The notes under the pieces were generated by a model that saw nothing but the letters and a program-made list of their open reading frames with translations, was not told the origin of the DNA and searched no databases. Below, one piece after another: positions 50,101-61,200 of a stretch of 64,000 nt of DNA; the stretch's first letter is position 1, and each line of letters starts with the position of its first letter. The DNA is from Lachancea mirantina (Eukaryota; Ascomycota; Saccharomycetes; Saccharomycetales; Saccharomycetaceae). Where the stretch lies: the NCBI GenBank assembly GCA_900074745.1, contig LT598465.1, forward strand, positions 1,302,001 through 1,366,000. Direction: 5' to 3'. The position numbers and the translations under genes are program-made.

Positions 50101-51015
50101 ATGAGCATTCGCGAGACCAATCTCGACGGAATCCTTCCTCTCGTAGCCAGAGGTAAGGTCAGAGACATCTACAAAGTGGACGAAGAGACGCTACTTTTCG
50201 TGGCCACGGACCGGATTTCCGCCTACGATGTGATCATGGAAAACACGGTACCCGACAAAGGTGTCCTGCTAACGAAACTGTCAGAATTCTGGTTTTGGTA
50301 CTTGAAAAACGACGTGCGCATCCATCTGGTGGACATCCCAGCCGGCAAGACAATTTTCGATTGCTTGCCTGCCGAGCTCTCCCAGCCCAAGTACAAGAGC
50401 CAACTGGATGGTCGGTCGCTTCTCGTGCACAAGTTCAAGCTCATTCCGCTCGAGGTTATCGTTCGGGGCTACATAACGGGCTCTGCCTGGAAGGAGTACC
50501 AAAAGCAGGGCACAGTGCATGGACTACCCCAGCCTCAGGGCCTGCAGGAGTCCCAAGAGTTTCCAACGCCCATTTTCACGCCGTCTACGAAGGCAGAGCA
50601 AGGAGAACACGACGAAAACATTTCTCCTGCTCAGGCTGCTGCGTTAGTGGGACCTGAACTCTGCGACAGAATTGAAAAATTAGCCATCCAACTCTACTCT
50701 AAGTGCAAAGAATACGCCAAATCCAAGGGAATCATAATCGCAGACACCAAATTTGAGTTTGGGATCGACAAGTCAACCAACGAGATCATTTTGGTCGACG
50801 AAGTGTTGACGCCAGACTCATCTCGTTTCTGGAGCGGGAAAAATTATGTCGTCGGAAAACCTCAGGACTCTTACGACAAGCAGTTTTTGAGAAATTGGCT
50901 GACCGAGAACAAGGTCGCTGGCGTCGACGGTGTCAAAATGCCCGAAGATATTGTTCTGAAAACAAGAGCTAAATATCTTGAGGCTTACGAGGTTTTGACG
51001 GGCGATAAGTTTTAA
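50101..51015 (+). CDS. ADE1: SAICAR synthetase (purine biosynthesis)
   Basis: A 304-residue phosphoribosylaminoimidazole-succinocarboxamide synthase that joins CAIR and aspartate using ATP. Family motifs are clear: LVARGKVRDIYKVDEETLLFVATDRISAYDV (nucleotide-binding N-terminus), KLIPLEVIVRGYITGSAWKEYQ, the LILVDEVLTPDSSRFW-type active-site segment (ILVDEVLTPDSSRFW here), and QFLRNWL. The length equals S. cerevisiae Ade1 (306). It is followed convergently by KIN3 after 82 bases, as YAR015W is followed by YAR018C once the S. cerevisiae Ty-free order is considered. Confidence 0.97.
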   Translation: MSIRETNLDGILPLVARGKVRDIYKVDEETLLFVATDRISAYDVIMENTVPDKGVLLTKLSEFWFWYLKNDVRIHLVDIPAGKTIFDCLPAELSQPKYKSQLDGRSLLVHKFKLIPLEVIVRGYITGSAWKEYQKQGTVHGLPQPQGLQESQEFPTPIFTPSTKAEQGEHDENISPAQAAALVGPELCDRIEKLAIQLYSKCKEYAKSKGIIIADTKFEFGIDKSTNEIILVDEVLTPDSSRFWSGKNYVVGKPQDSYDKQFLRNWLTENKVAGVDGVKMPEDIVLKTRAKYLEAYEVLTGDKF

Positions 51016-51097
51016 CATAGCATACTCGTCCTCTTTCACAGATGATCTTTTTTGGTGTTCTTTTATTAACTATCGTATATGCAAACAAAGACGGCCG

Positions 51098-52321
51098 TTA
51101 TCTGCCTCTCATTCTCCAAAGCTGTTCGGGTCTATGCAAATGTTTTCGGCCCGTTATTATGTCCGTTGGGCTGTTTACCCTCTTGCCGTTCAACACTGCT
51201 CTGACGCGTTCCTCGACGGCAGTTTCAAACTCTTTTCGATACTGTGCTCTTATGCTTGCCATTTCATTTTCGTATTCTCCGGCTTGCTGCTCCAAAATAT
51301 TACCTATGTTCATGAGCTCTTTCTCGTAATTTAAAAGATTCTCTTCGAATCGTTGTAATTGAAGTGACTTTCTGGCCACCCTGAGCTGGAAATTTTGCAG
51401 AAGTTCAAATGTCGACGACCTCCTCTGGATATCGCTTTCAATGCACGATGTTAGAATATTCTGCAACTCATCAGAGTAATACTGAGGAATGCGTTCAAAG
51501 TTAGCAGCTTTTATGCGTCTCTGCAATTCTGAGTAAGTTTTGGCCTGAAACGGGGGATGCAGCGAGCACATTTCGTACACAACACATCCCAGAGACCATA
51601 TATCACTCAGCGGGGAGTATGGCTGATCCATCAGTACTTCTGGAGACATGTAATATGGGGTACCCACATAGGTCGTTGCAAACTCTATACTGGACTCCAG
51701 CGATTTCGCTAGACCGAAATCGCCTAACTTCACCAAAGCTTTGCTGTAGTCCAGCTTAGAATTCTTATCCGCAGAGGACGTTAGATTTTCCCCACTGAGA
51801 AAAATATTCCCCGGCTTGAGGTCCCGATGTATAACCAAGTTGGCTCCTTTGACTGGAAGCTTCATTTTATCATAAATCGTTTCAAGAGGTTGTGGATCGC
51901 TTCCATAATGACATCTATACAGCGCGGTCAAAATCTGTGTCATTATATCCCACACCAGTTTTTCCGGAATATATTTCCTTTCCTTTTTGTAATGATTTAT
52001 CATTTGAGACAGGTCCCCATTGCTACAGTACTCCATGTACAAGTAGAGCACATCCTTGTCGTAGTCCCAATTGTAAAATTCGACGATATTTTCATGCTTG
52101 AGCTGGCCCAAGATGGCACATTCGGCAATTAGTTGTTGTCTTTCCTTTGAGTTCATATGCCCAAACTTGATTTCTTTGCGGACCATGGTTCGACTACTTG
52201 GTGTGTGAATCACCTTGCGAACACATCCGAAAGATCCTCTGCCAATTTCTTCCAGAATCTGGTACTCTTGATTTCGGAGCGCCCCGGCATTGTCAGGGTC
52301 CTGCAACTTTCTGGAGTACAT
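51098..52321 (-). CDS. KIN3: NIMA-related protein kinase Kin3
   Basis: A 407-residue NIMA/Nek family Ser/Thr kinase implicated in mitotic exit and chromosome segregation. The first ATG of the frame is at 52321 ([11 protein letters not shown]); two further in-frame codons upstream are TTG and CTG. The glycine loop is RGSFGCVRK, the lysine lies in [14 protein letters not shown] appears as [14 protein letters not shown] and DFG as [33 protein letters not shown] is nearly identical to S. cerevisiae Kin3. A coiled coil follows the kinase ([23 protein letters not shown]). It is slightly shorter than S. cerevisiae (435), chiefly before HRD-DFG, where the yeast protein has an insertion. Confidence 0.95.
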   Translation of the reverse strand: MYSRKLQDPDNAGALRNQEYQILEEIGRGSFGCVRKVIHTPSSRTMVRKEIKFGHMNSKERQQLIAECAILGQLKHENIVEFYNWDYDKDVLYLYMEYCSNGDLSQMINHYKKERKYIPEKLVWDIMTQILTALYRCHYGSDPQPLETIYDKMKLPVKGANLVIHRDLKPGNIFLSGENLTSSADKNSKLDYSKALVKLGDFGLAKSLESSIEFATTYVGTPYYMSPEVLMDQPYSPLSDIWSLGCVVYEMCSLHPPFQAKTYSELQRRIKAANFERIPQYYSDELQNILTSCIESDIQRRSSTFELLQNFQLRVARKSLQLQRFEENLLNYEKELMNIGNILEQQAGEYENEMASIRAQYRKEFETAVEERVRAVLNGKRVNSPTDIITGRKHLHRPEQLWRMRGR

Positions 52322-52511
52322 CAGCAAAAACAGGTTTCAAGATCCATTTCAGCCACTTCAGCTTCAAACCGTATTATGGCCATTGTCAAATTGCTAGTTT
52401 AAAAGAACTGCTCTGGTAAAAGGTTTAAATGCTAAACTTTTCGATGTTTAACTTTTACCTCTTTGGTACTTGACGAACCGTGAAATTCACGTCTACTCGT
52501 TATCGGTGACT

Positions 52512-55154
52512 TTATATCGGATTAAATCTGGGAATGGTGAATTCGTCCTTATCAGGAGGGCGGCTAGTTCCGATGTTAACCGCCTTTAAAGCCTTGATGT
52601 CTTCGCAAAGCTGTTTGATTAGTACGGAATCGGCTCCCACTTTATGAACGTCGCCTTCAACAGGTGTCCAATTCTCTTGGAGAAACGCAGCAACTTGAGA
52701 AATCACGTCTATATTTGGTTCTGAATGGGGCTGGTTCAAAGCCCCTCTGATAATCTCTTCAGTGGACAGGGTACTTTGATTTTTGTTGGAAATCGAGCTT
52801 GTATACCGCGTCAAAATTACCTTGAGAAATTTGAGAAGATCAATTTGTATTATTAAACTGCTTCCGTAAACTTCAAATAGTGACCTTATCTTATCCATAA
52901 AGGCTGCGTTAGAGACTATCTCCAAGGCCAAACTCTTGCATGGCGGCAAAGAGCAAAGTTTCGTGATTTTGGTGATATAATTCCCAAACTTGGCCTCTTC
53001 GGAATAGAAAGATTTCAAGAAAATGGCTCTCGGTATTGGTATCTCTTTTGAGCGTGGAGGTCTGATAATCATGGAAGTATCATTCTCGATAACAGGAAAC
53101 CTTGCTCTCATGGCAAACTGTAGGCAATGTAATAGTATATCGGTTCCGCCCGTGGCGAACTCTGCTGTCCCAGAAAACTGAAGTCCTATCTGCACCGTAT
53201 CTGCCAAACTTACTTCATCAAGCTCTTGAGAAAGTTCTACGCAAAGATCAACAGCGGTGAGTAAAATTGACTTGATGTATTTTCTGTTGTGGTAATCGGT
53301 ATGAAACCCCGACAGAACCTGTTTAATCAATTTCAAAAAAGAGCGATGAGAGGCAACCTCGCTGATAGCTTGGGTGTTTAAATGCGCAACGTTGAAGCAG
53401 AGCTCAATGAAATTTTTTATCAAATGCAAATCGTCATCTTCACCTGGAATAAAGTTAAAAAGCCATTCCAAGAAGCCCTCAGAAATTGGAGATCGAGCTG
53501 AGAAAGGTGGAAGAATTAAAGAGGATGCACTGCGCGGTCTAGACGACTTGAAACTCATCAGCGGAGGCCTTGATTCGAAGGAGCCGGCTGAATCTATGCG
53601 GTCTTCTTCTCTTCTAAGCAAAATGTTGTTAAAGCTCTTGAAAATGATATATTTCAGCCTGGAGTTATCCAACGGAAGCTTCATCAGTTCTTCGATTAGT
53701 TTCTTGTCGATTGGATATTCTGGAGAGCTAGATAACCTCAAAAGGAGATCTTCGGCAATGCGATCCCGGGACCTTAATCCCCTCACTATGGCGGTCATCA
53801 AATTTGGAAGACCTGCACACCATTGACACCAATAATTATGTCTAATCAGCTCTGAGTAAGATGAAGCAATGTGAAGAATCAGGCGAGGATCGGTAAGTAG
53901 TTTGCAAATCGACAAGACGTTGCATTTGATGAGTTCTTTGGCATCGTCTAAAAATATGTCGGCAAGGATGGGCTCTGTGACCGCAGAGTGCGTAGTGAGA
54001 TGTGGTAACCCACCTAACGCGATGAACAAATCCTTCCCCTCTGCTTTGTTGTAATCCATGTCATATCGAAGAAGTTCTCGCACATTTTTTGTTTGGCCAC
54101 GACTGCATAGCTCGACGAGACACATGATGACGCTGTGAAGATCGCATTCAGCGAACACCAGATGCGGTACACAGTCGGACTGGGCCCTGCTTAGCAGCTC
54201 CAAATGATACGATGCATCGCAGACGTCAGGCTTTTTTGTCGGGGAGACCTCAACCTCAATAAAATCTCTATCCCAATTATCAGCGATTTTGTCATCTTCT
54301 CTAAAGCGGTCTAATGCAGCATGCCGCGACTCTGTAAGCCACTCATGATCTAGCAGCTCGCGTGCCGGCGGCCTCTTGAAAAGATTTTTGTTAAAACATG
54401 TTCGCAGAAATGCCTGACACTGCTGCGAAAACGATTGGGGCGGTATGTAAGTGTCGTGTACGATCGCGTAGCAGGCCGCTTCGTTAATCAGATTGTGGAA
54501 GGGCGGATTACCGGTGAGAAGCTCTACCAAAGTCGCTCCAAGCGACCAGATGTCGCTCACGGTCGACGCTCCGTTGCCTGCCATGACCTCGGGAGCCATC
54601 CAATTCGGAGATCCAGCGTACGTCATGGGCAGATAATTGACTCGCGTGGAAACCCCAAAATCCGCTAATTTGACAACATATTCAGAATCGAGTAAAAGAT
54701 TCGCAGCTTTTATGTCTCGGTGTATCACACCTTGGTCGTGCAGATATTTCAGTCCCTCCAGCGTCTGTCGAATATAGGGTTTCGCCTGCGACTCGTCCAG
54801 TGGCGTGCGCTTGACGAGGTCACGCAGCGACCCGTGCGCACAATACTCTAGCAAAATGAATAGCTGATGCGATTTCTGGATAAAACCATGATACTTAACG
54901 ATGTTTTTGTGGCGCAAATTCTTGAGAAGATCAATCTCCAGCATGTGTTCATTCAATTCTTCGTCCTGATCGTACTCTATAACTTTGATTGCCACTTCCT
55001 TGCTGGTATGCCTGTTGATCGCTCGATACACAATACCGTAAGCACCCTTCCCTACAACCTGCTTCAATGCATAATGGGTAGCACCTTTGGAAGCAGTTTT
55101 ATCCCCAGCTCCTGGTGGTCGCTGCGCCGGAGTTAAATTAACGCGCGTAGCCAT
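52512..55154 (-). CDS. CDC15: Mitotic exit network kinase Cdc15
   Basis: An 880-residue Hippo-like kinase that activates Dbf2-Mob1 at the spindle pole body for mitotic exit. The kinase domain is at about 27-275: GKGAYGIVYRA loop, VAIKVIE lysine, VIHRDIKAANLLL and KLADFGVSTRV, then GSPNWMAPEV. The long C-terminal part is an alpha-helical, HEAT/ARM-like region used for dimerisation and Tem1-dependent recruitment. S. cerevisiae Cdc15 is longer (974), mainly at the C-terminus. It is next to KIN3, as YAR018C-YAR019C. Confidence 0.94.
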   Translation of the reverse strand: MATRVNLTPAQRPPGAGDKTASKGATHYALKQVVGKGAYGIVYRAINRHTSKEVAIKVIEYDQDEELNEHMLEIDLLKNLRHKNIVKYHGFIQKSHQLFILLEYCAHGSLRDLVKRTPLDESQAKPYIRQTLEGLKYLHDQGVIHRDIKAANLLLDSEYVVKLADFGVSTRVNYLPMTYAGSPNWMAPEVMAGNGASTVSDIWSLGATLVELLTGNPPFHNLINEAACYAIVHDTYIPPQSFSQQCQAFLRTCFNKNLFKRPPARELLDHEWLTESRHAALDRFREDDKIADNWDRDFIEVEVSPTKKPDVCDASYHLELLSRAQSDCVPHLVFAECDLHSVIMCLVELCSRGQTKNVRELLRYDMDYNKAEGKDLFIALGGLPHLTTHSAVTEPILADIFLDDAKELIKCNVLSICKLLTDPRLILHIASSYSELIRHNYWCQWCAGLPNLMTAIVRGLRSRDRIAEDLLLRLSSSPEYPIDKKLIEELMKLPLDNSRLKYIIFKSFNNILLRREEDRIDSAGSFESRPPLMSFKSSRPRSASSLILPPFSARSPISEGFLEWLFNFIPGEDDDLHLIKNFIELCFNVAHLNTQAISEVASHRSFLKLIKQVLSGFHTDYHNRKYIKSILLTAVDLCVELSQELDEVSLADTVQIGLQFSGTAEFATGGTDILLHCLQFAMRARFPVIENDTSMIIRPPRSKEIPIPRAIFLKSFYSEEAKFGNYITKITKLCSLPPCKSLALEIVSNAAFMDKIRSLFEVYGSSLIIQIDLLKFLKVILTRYTSSISNKNQSTLSTEEIIRGALNQPHSEPNIDVISQVAAFLQENWTPVEGDVHKVGADSVLIKQLCEDIKALKAVNIGTSRPPDKDEFTIPRFNPI

Positions 55155-55810
55155 TTCAACAGTTCACAAAGCTCTGTGAACTCGTCACCTCCAGTTTTTT
55201 TCTATCTCTGTGGTGTTTCGCTGGTGTCTTTCTCAATAAACTTACTACAGGAATCACTTAATATACTACAAGTGAAAAACAATAGCCTGTACCAACAGCT
55301 AACAAAGTCTTCCTAGACAACAACGGGCTTCTGGGTGCAAAAATAATTGAGCAACGAGTCGGTCGGGTAGTATCACCAACATCTTCGTGTTCGCAGGTTC
55401 AAAGTATACAAGGTCGGGGTTAGCGTTCGATCACTCAAAAAAACTGAATGTTCAAGATGTTAATTTCACTAGACTACTATGACATTCCCAGAAATGTTTA
55501 AGTTGGCATGAATTGACTTCCACAGAATGGATTGAACTGCGTCAAAATAATCGAGTTCCATTCCCGTGGAATGGCCCCTCGTGTTATCCCTTGGTCATGG
55601 CCCGTGGTGGCCCCGAATATGTTGTCGTGACCATTTAAGGTCACTCTCATATAGCAAGGAACGGGCCAAAAGGAAAAATAACAGTGATAACACTACAAAG
55701 TGACATTGGCCCTCAGGGGCTTGACATATAAGGACGACGATCCCAATGATGTAAATTGAGTAGTCGGACGTCTGAGAGTGACGCCGAAGAGACATATCGC
55801 AGTACACATC
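55155..55810. other. Divergent intergenic region CDC15 / YAT1
   Basis: About 650 bases. A perfect 7-bp inverted repeat CCATTCC-CGT-GGAATGG lies at 55559-55575. It is a candidate carbon-source element for YAT1, but it does not match the usual CSRE consensus closely. No gene is recognised. Confidence 0.45.
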
Positions 55811-57919
55811 ATGCCGTCAGTCATGCCAGCTTTATCTAAATTGCTGCCACGATTGCCCATTCCTCCGCTGGAAGAGACGCTAGAGAGATATTTAGACCGC
55901 TTGGAACCGCTTCAAAGTGCTCAGAAGCACCAGGATACCGTGCAAATTGTGCAATCGGAGCAGAACAAAGAGGTCTTGGCGAAATTGCATGAGAGCCTGG
56001 TGAATTATGACAAAGAACTGGCGCACACGTGGCCAAAATCTTCCTACATACAACAGTTCTGGTACGACGCTTATTTGGAATTCGACGAGTCGGTCGTCCT
56101 GAATGTCAACCCGCATTTTCTACTTCAAGACGACCCGACTCTACGAAATCTAGCTGCTAATTGGCTCGCTGAAGGGCAGGCAGTGGGGCCCTTTGGTCGG
56201 TATGCGATGATGATCACTCGAGCAGCAAAACTCGTGTACTCGACGCTCAAGTTCGTGCGCGAGATTCGGCAAGGAACTTTGACGCCCGATTCGATTCGTG
56301 GCAGGCAGTTATCCATGGACCAATACGACCGTTTGTTCGGTTCTGCCCGTGTTCCGCCCTTGGCGCCCGGCGGATCATGCCAGCTTCAAACGGACCCCAC
56401 GAGTCACCATATTGTAGTGATGTTTAGGTCACAATTCTATTGGTTCGATGTGCTCGATCGCGACAACAATCCGATCTTCCAAACCTATGAGCAACTCGAG
56501 TGGAATTTGTTCTCAATAGTGAGCCATGGGGCAGAGCAGAACCCTGCCGAAAATTGTGCCGGCGGAATTTATCCCTGGGGTGTTTTTACGACAGAGAATC
56601 GTCGCGTTTGGTCTAATGTGCGTGATTATATCGCGCAAAGCTCGAATTCTACAAACAGACACAATCTCAGGATTATTGATAGTGCTCTTTTCGTCCTGTG
56701 TTTGGACGACGTTGCTATCGAAGACCCTGCGGAGCTTGTCAAATCAATGCTGTGCGGTACGTCAGAAATCAAATTGACTGAGACCGGTGGTCTCAACGGC
56801 CCCTGTGCTCCAAAATCGCATCATAAATCTGGGCCTCTTGGTGTGCAGCAAGGCACTTGTCTCAACAGGTGGTACGACAAATTGCAGCTTATCGTCACTT
56901 TGAATGGCAAGGCAGGATTCAATTTTGAGCACACCGGCATTGACGGCCATACGGTGTTGCGGCTCACTACCGATTTATACACGGACTCGATCTTGAGCTT
57001 TGCTCAGGGAATCACTAAAGATGTGCCGAGCGTGTTTCATGCGCCTGCAATTTCTCATAATTCGGCTGCAGCACATGCAGAGCCAAACCTCATCACAATA
57101 CCTCGAAAGCTGGAGTGGTGCGTCGACTCCTTTTTGCTTTCCTCATTGCACTTTTCCGAAACTCGGGTGTCAGATCTGATATATCAATTTGAGTTCGCAG
57201 TTCTCGATTTCGATAATTACGGCGCCAGTCACATCAAAAGTGCGCTCACCTGCTCCCCAGATGCTTTTATTCAGATGGCAATCCAGGTGGCCTTCTATGC
57301 ACTCTACGGTAAGTTTGAGATGACGTATGAGCCCGCAATGACGAAATCTTTCCAAAACGGCAGGACTGAAGCGATACGCAGTGTGTCGCATCAGTCAAAG
57401 GCGTTTGTGCGGTCTATGTTCAGCACTACGACTTCCGACAAGGAGCGTGTCAATTTGCTTCATGCTGCTTGTCGCGAGCACTCTCGCATCACTCGAGAAT
57501 GCTCAGCGGGCTTCGGACAGGATCGTCACTTGTACGCCCTATATTGCACTTGGAAGGCCCAATTCAGCACAGAGATGGAAATGCCACCTATTTTCGCCGA
57601 CCAAAGTTGGACGCAGTTGAACACCAACGTGATCAGTACCTCTAATTGCGGCAATCCGTCTTTGAAAAGCTTTGGTTTCGGGCCCGTTTGTGCTAACGGG
57701 TTTGGAATCGGTTATATCATAAGAAATAATTCCATTTCCATTGTCGCATCGTCAAAGCACCGGCAGACTAAGAGGTTCGTGTCTCTAATTGAGTGTTTTT
57801 TGAAAGAAATCGACAAGATATGTTCTAACAGTCGAACTAATACCAGCAGTATGCATTCCGACGGTTTGGGTTCTCTTTTATCCGGCTACGACTATTTCGA
57901 CGTCAGCACCCGTAGTTAA
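55811..57919 (+). CDS. YAT1: Carnitine O-acetyltransferase Yat1
   Basis: A 702-residue choline/carnitine acyltransferase that transfers acetyl groups between CoA and carnitine, mitochondrial outer-membrane associated in S. cerevisiae, for growth on ethanol and acetate. The start is the first ATG (MPSVMPALSKLLPRLP); the frame is open further up only from a GTG. Family motifs include LPIPPLEETLERYLDRLEPL, WYDAYLEFDESVVLNVNPHF, the catalytic-histidine segment NFEHTGIDGHTV, and the CoA/carnitine strings GRTEAIRSVSHQSK and STSNCGNPSLKSFGFGPV. The C-terminus LLSGYDYFDVS matches Yat1 rather than Cat2 (no AKL peroxisomal signal). It is the YAR035W counterpart. Confidence 0.95.
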   Translation: MPSVMPALSKLLPRLPIPPLEETLERYLDRLEPLQSAQKHQDTVQIVQSEQNKEVLAKLHESLVNYDKELAHTWPKSSYIQQFWYDAYLEFDESVVLNVNPHFLLQDDPTLRNLAANWLAEGQAVGPFGRYAMMITRAAKLVYSTLKFVREIRQGTLTPDSIRGRQLSMDQYDRLFGSARVPPLAPGGSCQLQTDPTSHHIVVMFRSQFYWFDVLDRDNNPIFQTYEQLEWNLFSIVSHGAEQNPAENCAGGIYPWGVFTTENRRVWSNVRDYIAQSSNSTNRHNLRIIDSALFVLCLDDVAIEDPAELVKSMLCGTSEIKLTETGGLNGPCAPKSHHKSGPLGVQQGTCLNRWYDKLQLIVTLNGKAGFNFEHTGIDGHTVLRLTTDLYTDSILSFAQGITKDVPSVFHAPAISHNSAAAHAEPNLITIPRKLEWCVDSFLLSSLHFSETRVSDLIYQFEFAVLDFDNYGASHIKSALTCSPDAFIQMAIQVAFYALYGKFEMTYEPAMTKSFQNGRTEAIRSVSHQSKAFVRSMFSTTTSDKERVNLLHAACREHSRITRECSAGFGQDRHLYALYCTWKAQFSTEMEMPPIFADQSWTQLNTNVISTSNCGNPSLKSFGFGPVCANGFGIGYIIRNNSISIVASSKHRQTKRFVSLIECFLKEIDKICSNSRTNTSSMHSDGLGSLLSGYDYFDVSTRS

Positions 57920-58254
57920 GCTATTTACATCAAAAAATAGAAGATCTCATTATAAAAGTTATCCTTCTCGTTACTCTTTGCTTAAATGTGTGGGCAATAT
58001 TTGATCAAAGGACTGGTTTCTCGTCTTTGGGAACCGCGCCACTTATGTACTAACGCAATATCACGTTGGGCTGATGGCCCACCGGTAACGATGGGGAGTT
58101 GTGTATACCTTTGCACGAATCACAAAAGATCAACATACCCTAGAGCAAATGGGGGAAGCTTAGGGATTTTAACGAGGTATGAAAACCTATTGGGGAACAG
58201 TTTTTGAGAGCCAATATCTCGTTTGTTAGCTTGAGTTTGATCAGTTAAGGCTTC
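57920..58254. other. Intergenic region YAT1 / OSH1
   Basis: About 335 bases between a stop and the next start on the same strand. No additional gene or clear control element is seen. Confidence 0.55.
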
Positions 58255-61200
58255 ATGGCAGAAGTCGAAGTCAGCAAGCCTTTGCTGAAGCTGAAGCTTC
58301 TGGAATCACTTCGTAAAGCCGACTTTACGTCGTTGGAATCACTCGTTAAGACACAATTTCAACCACCTGAAGATCCTAGTGTAAAGGAAGTAGAGCAGCT
58401 AATTCTACACTATGCGGTGCAAGTGGCACCTTCACAACTCGTCAAAGACATTGTGGAGCGGTGGACTGGAGACGGTGGATTGCATTTGAACCTTAACTTT
58501 CAGGATAACGAGGGAAACACTCCGTTGCATTTAGCTGCGTATCAATCTCGTGGAGACGTGGTAAATCTTCTTTTGAGTCGGCCAGGCATCAACGATTGCA
58601 TTCTTAACAACTCGGGCCTCCAGCCAATCGAAATGTGCAAGAACTTGAATATCGCGCAGATGATGCAGGTCAAGCGCGCGGAATACGTCGCCGAAGTGGC
58701 CCAAGAGTTCCGGATCGCTTTCAATAACCGCGATTTTGGACATTTGGACCAGATCATGAGCAACGCTCGAAACGCAGAGCTTCTTGACATCAATGGGACC
58801 GATCCAGAAAGTGGAGATACCGTATTGCATGAATTCGTGCGGAAAAAGGATATTGAGATGTGTCGTTGGATTTTAGGTCACGGAGGAGATCCCTTCAAAA
58901 GAGACCGTAAGGGTCGGCTGCCAGTAGAACTGCTAGGCAAAGTATCGGGTACGGAGCAAACGTCTGGGAAGCCCTCTGTTGAGGTCGAATTAAAGCATCT
59001 CTTTGAGAAGGCTGCACGAGAACAGAGCGTTATCGATGTTGCTAGCAATCTTCACGAGCCTCCCACTTATAAGGGTTATTTAAGAAAATGGACCAATTTC
59101 GCACAAGGATATCGGTTGCGATGGTTCATTTTAGGTTCCGACGGAACTCTTTCGTACTACAAGGACCAAGCTGATACCAAAAATGCATGTCGCGGTTCTT
59201 TGAATATGTCTACTTGTTACTTGCACCTTGATTCCTCGGAGAAATTGAAATTTGAGATAGTCGGTGGCAGCGATGGGGCTGTCAGGTGGCATTTGAAGGG
59301 TAATCATCCAGTCGAGACGAATAAATGGGTTTGGGCTATTCAAGGAGCTATTAGGTTTGCGAAGGATAGGGAAAAACTTATGAGGAACGCCAATGGATCA
59401 ACCCCGCCGGGCCAGCTTCTCAATTCCTCGGCGGGACACAAGGTAGGTGGACTTAACAAAAGCATGACGGCTTCCAATGCTCAGGCTATGCATTCTCTTC
59501 ATACTAAATCCGGTAAGCATCAGCATCATAGATCTCTCAGCTCGATATCGTCGGTTTCGTCAAGCGACTATGACCTCAATGAACATTTGACCGCCAGCGG
59601 CAAGGACTACGTGGCCCGAGTTAGATCTAGGACCGGAAATTCAACAGCCGCCTCTTTGCGTACCTCTGTTACAGGTGGGCAAAGCGCTAGATCAAGTCTC
59701 TTCAAAGGCGGATCTGGTGGTGAAGAAGCCAGCGAGACGGGCTTGGATCCAGTTTCTGACATGAACAAGACTGCATCAGACTACGATGAGGACCTCAAAA
59801 CAGAATACGGTCCGCACAACCAAGAGCTTGAAATTTTGCAAAGATCAATTTCTATTGAGCTTGCGTCTTTAAACGAGCTTTTGGAAAACTCTCAGCCTTC
59901 TGAGGCTGCAATGGAAGCCATAAAAAAGACCCTGACTGCCTTATCTCAGAACTTCAATCAACTCAACGTTTTATCTTCTACTAGGGATAAGAAGCTTATT
60001 AAAATGCTGACTAAACAGCGGGATGTTAACAACCTTTGGATAAAATCGGTCAAGGATCTTGAACTAGAATTAATTGAGAAAACCGAGCGTTTGAGCTCTC
60101 TTGATACAGAGAGAAAGAATTTAAAGAAGTTGCTTCAGAGAAAACTTCTAGAAGTGTCGGAGGCCGGTTATGCTAGCGAGAATTCAAGTGGTGCCCAAGA
60201 CCCTGATCATCTAGCTCAGGAATCTGCAACTACAAAGCCCTTGGAGGAAATTGCAGACTTTATTAAATCCAACAAGGAAAAAGAGGAAGACTCAGAACTC
60301 GATGAATTTTTCGACGCTGACGATCTAGATGACCTAGATAGAGAGGGAGAGAATGAAAGCGCTGCTCAGGACAAGAGATCACATGGAAGACCTCAATCAA
60401 AGGATGCAAGCGAGCAGTTAGAGGTCCCAGTTGCGAATTATGAGAACCAGAAAGACGAAATTGTGAAGGAAAAGGATGTGCCCTCGATGGAAATTAGCGA
60501 CAGTACTAAGAAAGATGCTGACGTAGAATTTACCGAAGCACAAAAGGAAAAAAGGGAGATGCTACTCAAAGAAGGGTCGTACTTGGGCTACGAAGATGGC
60601 GTCAGAACAAAGCTGAGGATAAGCAAGGATAATCGTCCAAAAATGAGTTTATGGTCTGTTTTGAAATCCATGATTGGCAAAGACATGACCAGGATGACTC
60701 TGCCTGTGACATTCAATGAGCCTACGTCTTTGCTTCAAAGAGTAGCAGAAGACCTTGAGTATTCCAATCTCCTTGATGAAGCGGCCACTTTTGAGGATTC
60801 AACCCTCAGAATGTTACACGTGGCTGTATTCTCAGCTTCTTCTTACGCATCTACCATCAAAAGGGTGGCTAAACCTTTCAATCCCCTCCTGGGTGAAACT
60901 TTTGAATATTCCAGACCCGATATGCATTACAGGTTCTTCACAGAACAAGTATCCCATCACCCAGTAATATCTGCAACATGGACAGAGTCCCCTAAATGGG
61001 ATTTCTACGGTGAGTCAAATGTGGACTCAGACTTCAACGGCAGATCATTTGATTTTAAACACTTGGGCTTATGGTATCTGAATATTAGGCCCGACTCGCA
61101 AACGGAAAGCGATCTCTACACATGGAAAAAGCCTAACAACACGGTTGTAGGTATCCTCGTGGGTAATCCGCAAGTTGATAATTATGGTGACGTCGAAATT

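Noticed and set aside
55559-55575. Carbon-source-responsive element for YAT1
   Set aside because: The inverted repeat CCATTCC/GGAATGG is real but departs from the CSRE consensus at more than one position, so it is reported only as a repeat in the spacer.
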